This document shows positions 44,943 through 52,748 of a DNA stretch of 64,000 nt, piece by piece. Within the stretch, counting starts at the first letter, position 1; the number at the start of each line of letters is the position of its first letter. The notes beneath the pieces were generated by a model. That model saw nothing but the letters and a program-made list of their open reading frames with translations. It was not told where the DNA came from and ran no database searches. The stretch comes from Actinocatenispora thailandica (GTDB lineage Bacteria > Actinomycetota > Actinomycetes > Mycobacteriales > Micromonosporaceae): contig NZ_AP023355.1 in assembly GCF_016865425.1 (NCBI RefSeq), positions 6,632,198 to 6,696,197 of the forward strand, written 5' to 3'. Position numbers and translations under genes: made by a program.

Positions 44943-45067
44943 CAGGTCCGCAGCCACTCGGGCCAGCACCACCGCTCCGCGCGCAGCGCCCCGTCGGCCA
45001 CGGCTGGAGCGAGCCGGCGGCAGGCGGCCCGGACGGCCGGTGGTTGTGCGAACAACCCAACGCAGCT

Positions 45068-45225
45068 TCAGCGTGGACGCACTCGCTCCAGTACGCTCTC
45101 GACCCCGGTCTGGGGGTTCTCCGCTGCTTGTGCGAGCAACCTGCGTGCCTCGTCGGGCGCAGTGGTGGGTGGGATGATCGCGAGAAACGCAACTCCGCTG
45201 AACCGCACGCGGATCTCCAGGGATG
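45068..45225 (-). pseudogene. C-terminal fragment of an unidentified protein
   Basis: A minus-strand frame reads LEIRVRFSGVAFLAIIPPT, TAPDEARRLLAQAAENPQTG and VESVLERVRPR to a stop at 45068. It looks like the end of a real gene, but its upstream part is replaced at about 45225 by IS30-like sequence. I cannot name the family. It lies in the gap after the TetR gene. Confidence 0.35.
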
Positions 45226-45715
45226 GACGGCTGCGGCCGCTCGTCGCGAGGTCGGGATCTCGCGATCCACGAGCCGTAACTGGCGCAACGGGTTCAAGGT
45301 CTACCGCGACGGCATCGTGGTCGGGTTCGTCGCGTCGGTCGACCGAGTGGCAGTCTCCCCGATCAGCGCACGGTTCTTGTCCCAACAGGAACGGATCGAG
45401 ATCGCCGACCTGCGCCAGGCCGGGTGGAGCGTGCGGGCGATTGCCGCGCAGCTGGACCGGTCGCCGTCTGCGGTGAGTCGAGAACTACGGGGCAATGGGC
45501 GCATCGACGGCCAGTACCGGCCGTTCGAAGCACACCACATAGCCGCAGCACGGCGCCGTCGACCACGTCGACCGCGGTGGACCCCAACACCGCAGCTGGA
45601 GGCGTTCCTGCTCGAGCACCTGCGTCAACCGTGGAGCCCGCAACAGATCAGTCGCGAGTTGCGTCTGAGGTTCTGTGCCCAGGCAGGAAGGCCCCGGCCG
45701 AGCCAGCTATCGTGA
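45224..45715 (+). mobile_element. IS30-family transposase fragment
   Basis: From about 45224 the plus frame matches an IS30 transposase N-terminal half: VGISRSTSRNWRNGFK, ARFLSQQERIEIADLRQAGW, IAAQLDRSPSAVSREL and RQPWSPQQISRELRLRF. Similarity ends near 45670; the DDE catalytic core is gone, and no terminal inverted repeats are clear. The preceding ORF part (45044-45223) is not transposase. It cannot transpose. Confidence 0.75.
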
Positions 45716-45851
45716 CGCCGGAGCCCTCTGGCGCCAGGTAGCCAGCTCTCCGCAGAAGCGGGGGAAGCTCGGTGAATCTTGCCGGGGGCAAGGGCGGAAG
45801 AGTCCAGGTAGCCGGGATGCGTCGAGTTCCGCCCAGAGAGACGATCGCGGC

Positions 45852-46205
45852 ATGGCACTACGCTGTGTGGTGGTGGACGACAGCGAGCAGTTCCTGCGGG
45901 CCGCAGCCAGGTTGCTTGGCAGGCAAGGGATCGATGTCGTGGGCATCGCACAGCATGGCGGCGAGGCCGTGGATCGGGTGGCCCGCCTGCGGCCGGATGT
46001 GGCGCTGGTGGACATCGACCTCGGCGAGGAGAGCGGGTTCGGCGTTGCTGACAGGTTGAGCCGCACTGCCGGGCAGCTCGCAGTGATCATGATCTCCGGC
46101 CACGGTGGCGCTGACTTCGAAGAGGTTCTCGCGAACAGTCCGGCCGTCGGGTTCCTGGACAAGTCAGATCTGTCGGCCGATGGCATTCGGCGCCTGCTGC
46201 GATGA
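45852..46205 (+). CDS. stand-alone receiver domain protein
   Basis: A 117-residue single-domain response regulator from ATG 45852. Acidic pocket VVVDDSEQF, phospho-Asp in ALVDIDLGEESG, Ser in MISGHGG, Lys in LDKSDLSADG. No output domain follows. It converges with the LuxR-type regulator at 46235, which is divergent from a CHASE3 kinase, so it may be a second phosphate target of that kinase or a phosphate sink (inference). Confidence 0.85.
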   Translation: MALRCVVVDDSEQFLRAAARLLGRQGIDVVGIAQHGGEAVDRVARLRPDVALVDIDLGEESGFGVADRLSRTAGQLAVIMISGHGGADFEEVLANSPAVGFLDKSDLSADGIRRLLR

Positions 46206-46234
46206 GTGGTTTCCGGGGTGTCGCGGTGAGCGGT

Positions 46235-46933
46235 TCACCGAGCCTCCAGAAAGGCGATGACCGCAAGCACTCGTCGGTGATCGTCATCGGTTTCCGGCAG
46301 ATCCAGCTTGTTCAAGATGCTGCGGACATGCTTCTCGACGGTGCCTTCGCTGATCCACAGCCGGTGCGCGATACCGGCGTTGGATCGCCCTTCGGCCATG
46401 AGGGCCAGCACTTCCTTTTCCCGGGACGTCAACTCAGTGAGCCGGTCGTCTCGTCGATGTGCGGTGACGAGTTCCTGTACCAGCGCCGGGTCGACCGCTG
46501 AACTGCCGTGCGCTACCCGGTGCAGTGTGTCGACGAACTCCTGGACATCGGTGACCCGGCTCTTGAGCAGGTAACCGATGCCTCCGCCGCTGGTGAGAAG
46601 GTCGGTTGCATGCGTCAGTTCGACATACGCTGACAGTACGAGCACGTTGACCTGCGGGAACTGCCGACGGATCTGCTGGGCAGCGTCGAGGCCTTCCGTG
46701 GTGTGAGTAGGTGGCATGCGAATGTCGGTAATGACCAGATCCGGCAGTTGTGCCGCAGCTGACTGCAGAAGCTGGGTGGCGTCGGATACCTGCGCCACCA
46801 CTGCGAAGCCGGACCGTTCCAGCAGGCTGGCGATGCTCTCGCGCAGCAGGATGTCGTCGTCGGCGATGATCACCCGCAGTCGCGCTTCGTCCCGCGGGCC
46901 GGGGACCTTGGGTGCGGCGCTCACCTCCGTCAC
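46235..46933 (-). CDS. NarL/LuxR-type response regulator
   Basis: A 232-residue regulator from GTG 46933 (a second GTG lies four codons in). Receiver: VIIADDDILLRESIASLL, phospho-Asp in VITDIRMPPTHTTEG, Ser/Thr in VLSAY, Lys in LLKSRV. LuxR HTH: LTSREKEVLALMAEGRSNAGIAHRLWISEGTVEKHVRSILNKLDL. Only 84 bp separate its start from the divergent CHASE3 kinase, its obvious partner. The RMPPTHTTEGL loop is typical of regulators paired with such kinases. Confidence 0.93.
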   Translation of the reverse strand: MTEVSAAPKVPGPRDEARLRVIIADDDILLRESIASLLERSGFAVVAQVSDATQLLQSAAAQLPDLVITDIRMPPTHTTEGLDAAQQIRRQFPQVNVLVLSAYVELTHATDLLTSGGGIGYLLKSRVTDVQEFVDTLHRVAHGSSAVDPALVQELVTAHRRDDRLTELTSREKEVLALMAEGRSNAGIAHRLWISEGTVEKHVRSILNKLDLPETDDDHRRVLAVIAFLEAR

Positions 46934-47017
46934 GATATCGGGGCGGGTGCTGGGGGCGCTTCCGCTGAACCGGCAGAGTCGACACGAGCCGCCGGCCGAT
47001 CCTGGGGAGCGGGCTTC

Positions 47018-48823
47018 GTGCGCCGCGGGCTGACCCGTCGTATCGCTTCCGCGAGCACGATGCTGGCGGCGATCATCGGCGGGCTCTTCGCGGTGTTGGT
47101 TTTCGCGATCGCCGACGACCGCGAGACGGCGCGGCTTGCCTTGCGCACCCAGCAGACTCTGGCCAACGCCAACCAGCTTGAACGTTTACTGGTCGACATC
47201 GAAACCGGTGAGCGCGGCTATCTACTGACCGGCGAGCAACGATTTCTGGTGCCGTGGACCGCCGCCCGACGCCAGGTGCCCGCCGTCGGCCGCGACCTGG
47301 TGCAGTCCACCGCCGTGCCCGAGCAGCGACAGCGGGCGAGGAGCCTCGTCGAGGGTGTCGAAGCGTATATCGCAGACTATTCGGTCCCGCTGGTGCAGGC
47401 GGTCCGCGCCGGTGAGCCGATGGCGCGCAGTGCCGATGGGCTCGATGAGCGAAGGCAGCAGATCGATTCGATTCGCGAGCAGTTCACCCAGTTCGACACC
47501 TCCGAGCGGCAGCTCGCTGCAGAGCGCGACGCGGATGCGCGGCGGACTGTGCTGTGGGCTTTGGGGGGTGCCGTCGCAGGCACGATCGTGTCGGTGGTGT
47601 TGATCGCGGTGTTCGCTGTCTATGTCGTGCGGTACCTGATTCGCCCGGTGCGGCACGCCGCGCGGATATCAGCGACCCTGGCCGGTGGCGACCTGGCCGT
47701 TCGGATGCCGGAGACCGGGCCGGGGGAGGTCGGTGAACTCGAACGGGCCTTCAACACGATGGGACGCTCCCTGGAACGAGGCCGCGATCGGCTGTCCCGG
47801 TTCGGCGCGGAGCAAGCCGCGCTGCGCCGGGTCGCCACCCTCGTGGCGCGCGGCGTCGCCCAGCAGGATCTGTTCACCGCGGTGACCGCCGAGGTCGGAA
47901 GCCTGTTGAAGGTCGACGGAACTCGGCTCCAGCAGTACCGGGCGGACGGCTCGGTCGTCACACTGGCAGTCTGGGCCGCGGCAGACGCGGCGCCGATGCT
48001 GATCGGCGATGATGCTTCGGCCGGCACGGCAGAGTTTCGCTCTTCGGTCTCGGTGCCGATCACCGTCGAGGGCCGGCTCTGGGGCCAGATGACTGCTCTG
48101 TCGACAAAGGACGAAGACATGGCAGCGCGGGTCGAGTCTCATTTCGCCGATTTCACCGACCTGGTCGCGATCGCGATCGCCAACGGGCAAGCCCGGGCCG
48201 AACTGCTCGCGTCCCGTGCCCGCGTCGTGGCGGCCACCGACCAGGCACGGCACCAGATCGAACGCGACCTGCATGATGGCGTCCAGCAGCAGCTGGTGTC
48301 GCTGGCGCTGGACCTACGCGTCGCCGAGGCGGACGTGCCGCCCGAGGCGGAGTCGTTGCGCAACGACCTGCAGGAGATCGCCGACGGGCTCGGCCGGGTA
48401 CTTGTGGACCTGCGCGAGTTGTCTCGGGGAATCCATCCCGCGATCCTGTCCGAGGCCGGCCTGCCCGCGGCGTTACGTGCCCTGGCACGTCGATCCCGCC
48501 TTCCGGTCGAACTGGACATCGGCATAGAGTCCCGGTTGCCGCAGCAGGTCGAGGTCACTGCCTACTTCGTCGCCGCCGAAGCACTGGCAAACGCCGCCAA
48601 GTACGCTCAAGCCCGCACCATCTGGATTCGTGCGGCGATCCGAGAGGGCCAACTCGTGCTGACGATCGGCGACGACGGTGTCGGCGGCGCCGACCCGGCC
48701 CGCGGGTCTGGGCTGATCGGGCTCGCCGATCGGGTGGCGGCATCGGCAGGTACGGTGAGCGTTCGCAGCCCCCGCGACGGCGGCACCGAGATCACCGCCA
48801 CGCTGCCCGTGCCACTGCAGTAG
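47018..48823 (+). CDS. CHASE3-HAMP-GAF sensor histidine kinase (HisKA_3)
   Basis: A 601-residue kinase from GTG 47018, GGGGAGC upstream. Same plan as the paralogue at 5087-6964: TM1, CHASE3 (LVDIETGERGYLLTGEQRF), TM2, HAMP (RPVRHAARISATLAGGDL), GAF, HisKA_3 (IERDLHDGVQQQLVSL), HATPase (EALANAAKYA; GDDGVGGADPARGSGL). Unlike that orphan it has a divergent LuxR-type regulator and a nearby single receiver. The phosphoacceptor region is the classical LHDGVQQ, whereas the orphan has LHDSFQR. The stimulus is unknown; CHASE3 domains sit outside the membrane. Confidence 0.94.
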   Translation: MRRGLTRRIASASTMLAAIIGGLFAVLVFAIADDRETARLALRTQQTLANANQLERLLVDIETGERGYLLTGEQRFLVPWTAARRQVPAVGRDLVQSTAVPEQRQRARSLVEGVEAYIADYSVPLVQAVRAGEPMARSADGLDERRQQIDSIREQFTQFDTSERQLAAERDADARRTVLWALGGAVAGTIVSVVLIAVFAVYVVRYLIRPVRHAARISATLAGGDLAVRMPETGPGEVGELERAFNTMGRSLERGRDRLSRFGAEQAALRRVATLVARGVAQQDLFTAVTAEVGSLLKVDGTRLQQYRADGSVVTLAVWAAADAAPMLIGDDASAGTAEFRSSVSVPITVEGRLWGQMTALSTKDEDMAARVESHFADFTDLVAIAIANGQARAELLASRARVVAATDQARHQIERDLHDGVQQQLVSLALDLRVAEADVPPEAESLRNDLQEIADGLGRVLVDLRELSRGIHPAILSEAGLPAALRALARRSRLPVELDIGIESRLPQQVEVTAYFVAAEALANAAKYAQARTIWIRAAIREGQLVLTIGDDGVGGADPARGSGLIGLADRVAASAGTVSVRSPRDGGTEITATLPVPLQ

Positions 48824-49143
48824 GCCGCCTCCGCTCCGGTGCCGGCGTGCCCGGTCTGCCAGCTAGCCGGTAGGCACAGATGGTCGCTGGCCATGGTGAC
48901 GGGGCACCTGCCGCGCGGGAAGACTGCGTAGTAACCACACACGATCGCATGTGGTGGGCACTGGCCCGGGAGGCATCGACCCACTGTCCTGACGGCCAGC
49001 ATGCACCAACGGCAGCCGCGGGATCTCGACAGCGCCGTCAGGCCGGGCTACCACGCCCAACCATCGGCGGTCGCTCAGATCTCGTGTGGGCGCGGCCGTC
49101 CGGCTGCCGCGTCCACACGCTCCACCAAAGGTGGGCGGACCAG

Positions 49144-49899
49144 ATGAACCGGGCAGTAGCGGTGACAGGCGATGATCGGCAGGTACCACCAGCACCGGTC
49201 GCCGACGCCTCGTGGCAGCCGATGAACCAGCACCTGAACGGCCCCGGATACCTCGTCATGCTGCAACCCGAGCACCGAGCCACCGGCACGAACGATGCCC
49301 TGTACTGGTGTGGCCATGCCCGGTGGGACTGCTTCGTCAACGCCCTGTCCTACCGCGACCCGCACACCGGGGCGGTGTCGCCGGCCGAGGTCGCCGTCTA
49401 CCCGACCGTTCCTGACGCGCTGCATGCTTGGCGCCACTTCGTGGCGGACCGGCGGGCACGGCGGCTGGCGCCGCCCGCCGGCTGTGTCGAGATCACCGAG
49501 CTCGGGGCGGTCGAGGACCCGACGGCGCGTCCATCCCGGCCGGCACGCAGTCCACGATCAAAACAGGCTCTGCCGGCGAAGGACGCATCAGCATCGGGCC
49601 CGATCGCCAGTGAGGCACTGTTCGCATCCGAGGTCCAGTTCTCTCGGCGACTCGCCGCCGCTGAGATCACCGAAACCATCCACCGTATGCTGCGTCAGCT
49701 CGGGCGCCGGGGCTGCACCGAACGGGTTGCCCAGGAATTCGGCGATCACCCGGAACTCGCCGTGCAACGGATGCGCGACGTCAACGCCGCGATCGCGCGC
49801 TGCACGCCATCCGACCCCACCCCACCCCCGGTTGTGGCGTGTGGGGACTCGACCACCCCCCGCCGAGTCCCCACACGCCTCGACACTCAGGCATTCTGA
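49144..49899 (+). CDS. hypothetical actinobacterial protein
   Basis: A 251-residue protein; ATG 49144 is chosen because the upstream part (from 48880) has no protein-like pattern. Residues 30-110 contain YLVMLQPEHRATGTNDALYWCGHARWDCFVNAL and a helix. Residues 115-160 are a Pro/Arg/Ser linker. The C-terminal half holds ITETIHRMLRQLGRRGCTERVAQEFGDHPELAVQRM, which resembles a helical HTH-like bundle. I do not recognise the family. The final codons run through a 16-bp perfect hairpin. The 320 bp before ATG hold nothing I can support. Confidence 0.5.
   Translation: MNRAVAVTGDDRQVPPAPVADASWQPMNQHLNGPGYLVMLQPEHRATGTNDALYWCGHARWDCFVNALSYRDPHTGAVSPAEVAVYPTVPDALHAWRHFVADRRARRLAPPAGCVEITELGAVEDPTARPSRPARSPRSKQALPAKDASASGPIASEALFASEVQFSRRLAAAEITETIHRMLRQLGRRGCTERVAQEFGDHPELAVQRMRDVNAAIARCTPSDPTPPPVVACGDSTTPRRVPTRLDTQAF
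49836..49879. terminator. 16-bp perfect hairpin between convergent genes
   Basis: GGCGTGTGGGGACTCG (49836-49851), 12-nt loop, CGAGTCCCCACACGCC (49864-49879). It overlaps the last codons of the hypothetical gene (stop 49899) and faces the 3' end of the flavin reductase gene at 50014. A bidirectional terminator is likely although no U-run is present. Confidence 0.65.
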
Positions 49900-50013
49900 T
49901 CCTCTCGGACGATCGCTGCGCCCACCGGAGATGTCGACTTCTCCATGGCGGCTGGCATCGGCGCCGTGTGCCAGGTGGTCAGGCGCCGGGCGGGGCGATC
50001 AACCACGGCCGGC

Positions 50014-50649
50014 TCACACAGCGGCCGGATCGAGTCGATGCGGCATGGTCCAGCCCTCAGCGAGCCTGGATGGATGAACGTTGTCCCCGCCACCAAAGAA
50101 CTCGCAGAACTTCATGATCAGCGGATCCCAGCCGAGCGGGTCCACATGGTGCGTGCCGGGGATCACCAGGCTTTGCTCGACGTGGGCGCGCAGGACGTTG
50201 ACCTCGAAGACGGTGGCGTTCGAGCCGCTGGCGAACGGATGCACCGCAATGACCTTGCACTCCAGCTGGATGGGGCACTCCGCGACGCGCGGGGGCGCGA
50301 CCAGTTCCGAGGGTTGTTCCGTCAGACCGGCTACGGAGAACTTGTTCGGCTCGTACCGGTAACCCTGCTGCCGCTTGTGGTCCGAAACCACCGACTTCCC
50401 GGTGGTCAGCGCGAGCCGATCGACGGCATCGACCATCGACGACGACGGCAGGTTGAGCACACACTCGCGTTCGCGCAGCAGGTTCGCGGTGGTCTGGCCG
50501 CTGTTGCCCAGACCGAGCACCCCAGACTGGTTGAGCCACCAAGCCGAAGACATCGGGGCAAGATTTGCGGTTCCGTCCTCGTTGCGCGAGCTGATCAGCA
50601 CCACCGGGGTGCCGAAGTACAGCACCTTGAGCCCGGGAACGACGTGCAT
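50014..50649 (-). CDS. flavin reductase-family protein
   Basis: A 211-residue split-barrel flavin reductase-like protein from ATG 50649, with AAGGTG upstream. Family signs: FGTPVVLISSRNEDGTANLAPMSSAWWL (FMN binding), LGLGNSGQTTANLLRERECVLNLP, then ECPIQLECKV and the C-terminal THHVDPLGWDPLIMKF. Such enzymes bind FMN and reduce flavins or small substrates. A short copy of the codons for HHVDPLGWDP survives at 51695-51725. Convergent with the hypothetical gene at 49144. Confidence 0.88.
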   Translation of the reverse strand: MHVVPGLKVLYFGTPVVLISSRNEDGTANLAPMSSAWWLNQSGVLGLGNSGQTTANLLRERECVLNLPSSSMVDAVDRLALTTGKSVVSDHKRQQGYRYEPNKFSVAGLTEQPSELVAPPRVAECPIQLECKVIAVHPFASGSNATVFEVNVLRAHVEQSLVIPGTHHVDPLGWDPLIMKFCEFFGGGDNVHPSRLAEGWTMPHRLDPAAV

Positions 50650-50860
50650 CGTTACACCTTTCACGGATCCAGATGGAGAAGGCGGGCGATCGCGAGCACG
50701 ATCCCTGGTCGAGTCTGCTGGAGGCACCCGAAGCGCTGCCGGCGGGAATCAGACCTTGCGTTTCCACCAGTCGCGTCGGGGCAGACGGCGGCGCAGCCGG
50801 TTCCCGACCATGACGTAGACGTGTGGCCGCCGCCGAGCGCTGGTCGCTCGGTAGCGTCGG

Positions 50861-51547
50861 CTATGCCGTGACGACACCGTGGTCCGTGACACGGGCACTG
50901 TCTCGAGCGTGGCCAGCGACCGGGAATGCGTAGATGGCGCCGAGTAGGCAGCCCGCGAGCACACCGACCCCGTGATTGTTGGTGACCGTGCACAGCACCA
51001 CGCCCGCGGCAGGCACGAGCAGCAGTATCCAGCGCGCCAGCTCGCGTCGACGCAACAGGTACCAGACGCTCAGCGCGCCGACCAGGCCGCAGATGGCCAC
51101 CGAGTCTCCCCCGCCGGTGGACGACCAGCCGGCGTACATGCTCACCGCCTGCGCGGCCACCCCGCTCACGACGAAGGCCACCAGCATCCGCGGCGTGCCG
51201 AACACCCGGACGCTCGCAGGCGCGACCACGATCAGGGCAGCAAGATTGAACAGCAGTTGCACCCATCCTGACGTCTGGACCAGAAGTGCGGTACCGCATC
51301 GCCACCAGCCGCCGCCAGGCTGCCGTTCCAGAGCTGTCAGCACATGCGGAGACGCCGTCTGTACGATCGCCATCCCGGTGAACAGCACGACCAGCGCCAA
51401 TGCCGCGATCGGTACCGGGCGGCGCCAGAGGCGGCGGAGCACGTCGATCGGGTGGCTGCCGGACACCAACCGCTGGATCAGCAACCAGCCGGGCGCGACC
51501 ACCGCCGCGGCACACATGTACTTGACCATCGTCACCGCACCCACCAT
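50861..51547 (-). CDS. rhomboid-like membrane protein
   Basis: A 228-residue protein from ATG 51547 (51529 possible) with about six hydrophobic segments. Rhomboid-like features: WWRCGTALLVQTSGWVQLLFNLAAL (WR motif and LFN helix), GGGDSVAICGLVGAL in the active-serine position, and NNHGVGVLAGCLLG with the His. The serine motif is GDSVA rather than GxSG, so activity is uncertain. If active it would cut transmembrane helices. The space 50650-50860 holds no gene. Confidence 0.7.
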   Translation of the reverse strand: MVGAVTMVKYMCAAAVVAPGWLLIQRLVSGSHPIDVLRRLWRRPVPIAALALVVLFTGMAIVQTASPHVLTALERQPGGGWWRCGTALLVQTSGWVQLLFNLAALIVVAPASVRVFGTPRMLVAFVVSGVAAQAVSMYAGWSSTGGGDSVAICGLVGALSVWYLLRRRELARWILLLVPAAGVVLCTVTNNHGVGVLAGCLLGAIYAFPVAGHARDSARVTDHGVVTA

Positions 51548-51681
51548 CCGTGCTCGCCCTTCAACGATGGCCAGTCTCCTGGAAATGCGGCATCGTCAGG
51601 CAGATCCGAAAGTCGCCGACCCGGCAGGACAAATGTCATCGGCCGCCCGGGCCCACTCCAGCCCGCTGCTCGCGGCACGCG

Positions 51682-51738
51682 TCATTCGACGGCCGGATCC
51701 CAGCCGAGCGGGTCCACATGGTGCGCTTCCAGGATCAC
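51682..51738 (-). pseudogene. remnant of a flavin reductase paralogue
   Basis: Minus-strand codons read VILEAHHVDPLGWDPAVE and stop at 51682. The 31 bp at 51695-51725 are identical to 50123-50153 inside the flavin reductase gene, in the same frame. The rest of that paralogue is gone. The surrounding gap 51548-51931 has no other gene. Confidence 0.6.
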
Positions 51739-51931
51739 CGGACCCGCCTGGATGGGAGTGTCCGGAACTTCCCGACAGGCCGGCTTTCGGCATGCGCCGG
51801 GCTGCTTCCGGCCGGGGGCAAGCTGGACGATCGAGCTCGCCGGAGCAGTGAATGCGGCGCCGGAGAAGGGCCAAGTCCAATCGACGATCTCTGGCGCTGG
51901 TGTCAGCCGGGCGGCTGAAGTTGCGGTGTGG

Positions 51932-52306
51932 TCAGCCGCGTGAGCCGGCGGCGCTATCGTCGCCGAGGAGTTGCTTGGCGACGGTCATGGCGCTCATGCC
52001 GTTGGGCCAGCCGGCGTAGAAGGCGAGGTGGGTGATGGCTTCGATCAGTTCGGCTGTGGTGACGCCGTTGGTGCGGGCGAAGCCGATGTGGAACTGCAGT
52101 TGGTCGGTCTTGCCCAGCGCGGTGAGCGCGGCGACGGTGATGAGGCTGCGGTCGCGCTTGGACAGGCCGTCTCGTTCCCACACCTCGTCGAACAGGACCT
52201 TGTCGGTGTAGTGGACCATCGCCGGCGCGAAGCCGCAGAACGCGTTCTGTCCGCCGGTCCAGCCGCTCTGCTGATCGTCGTTGCCGGTGTTCTGCTGGTC
52301 GGTCAT
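51932..52306 (-). CDS. carboxymuconolactone decarboxylase (CMD)-family protein
   Basis: A 124-residue CMD-fold protein from ATG 52306: FAPAMVHYTDKVLFDEVWERDGLSKRDRSLITVAALTALGKTDQLQFHIGFARTNGVTTAELIEAITHLAFYAGWPNGMSAM in six helices. The AhpD-type CxxC is absent, so it is of the gamma-CMD class rather than the peroxidase class. Hexamers of this type act on lactones or are of unknown function. It is followed upstream by DUF2255 and DHA2 MFS genes on the same strand, likely one transcript. Confidence 0.9.
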   Translation of the reverse strand: MTDQQNTGNDDQQSGWTGGQNAFCGFAPAMVHYTDKVLFDEVWERDGLSKRDRSLITVAALTALGKTDQLQFHIGFARTNGVTTAELIEAITHLAFYAGWPNGMSAMTVAKQLLGDDSAAGSRG

Positions 52307-52350
52307 GGTGTCGTCCTCCTCGTGTCGGGTTTGGTGACTGGTGGTCGTGA

Positions 52351-52746
52351 CTATTGGTCGCCTGCTGGGTCGAGGCGCACGGTGGCGGCGGTGGCCCGTT
52401 CGGCGAGCATGGGTTTCAGGTAGGTGTCGCCGTAGCGGGCGTACTTGTTCTGGTAGGCCTGGCTGATCGCGTCCAGCAGCCCGTGTTCGCCTGGTCCGAC
52501 CTGCGTGAACGTGACGTTGGCCTGGTGGCCGCCCGCGCGGATCGCTCCGGTGTGCCGGCTGCCGCCGGCGATGGCGTGGCGGTACCAGGCGCCGGCGGTT
52601 CCGCGGTAAGAGCGGATGTAGAGGGCGCCGTCGACGGAGACGAGCCAGATGGGCACGAAACTGCGCAGTGAGCCGTCAGAGCGTCGGGTGCTGATCTCGA
52701 TCTCGTCAGCGCTTCGGAATTGTTCGATGTCGGGTGTGGTCGTCAC
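52351..52746 (-). CDS. DUF2255 protein
   Basis: A 131-residue protein from GTG 52746. DUF2255 pattern: EIEISTRRSDGSLRSFVPIWLVSVDGALYIRSYRGTAGAWYRHAIAGGSRHTGAIRAGG, and the C-terminal QAYQNKYARYGDTYLKPM. The fold resembles the split barrel of deazaflavin-dependent nitroreductases, so flavin or F420 binding is possible (inference). A paralogue is at 59428-59808. It starts 2 bp after the MFS stop, clearly in the same operon, with the CMD gene 44 bp downstream. Confidence 0.88.
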   Translation of the reverse strand: MTTTPDIEQFRSADEIEISTRRSDGSLRSFVPIWLVSVDGALYIRSYRGTAGAWYRHAIAGGSRHTGAIRAGGHQANVTFTQVGPGEHGLLDAISQAYQNKYARYGDTYLKPMLAERATAATVRLDPAGDQ

Positions 52747-52748
52747 AG

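Noticed and set aside
44943-45160. Two similar short stretches with TTGTGCGA(A/G)CAACC
   Set aside because: They are only about 14 bp long and have no partner structure; noted as a possible trace of the IS30 insertion but not called.
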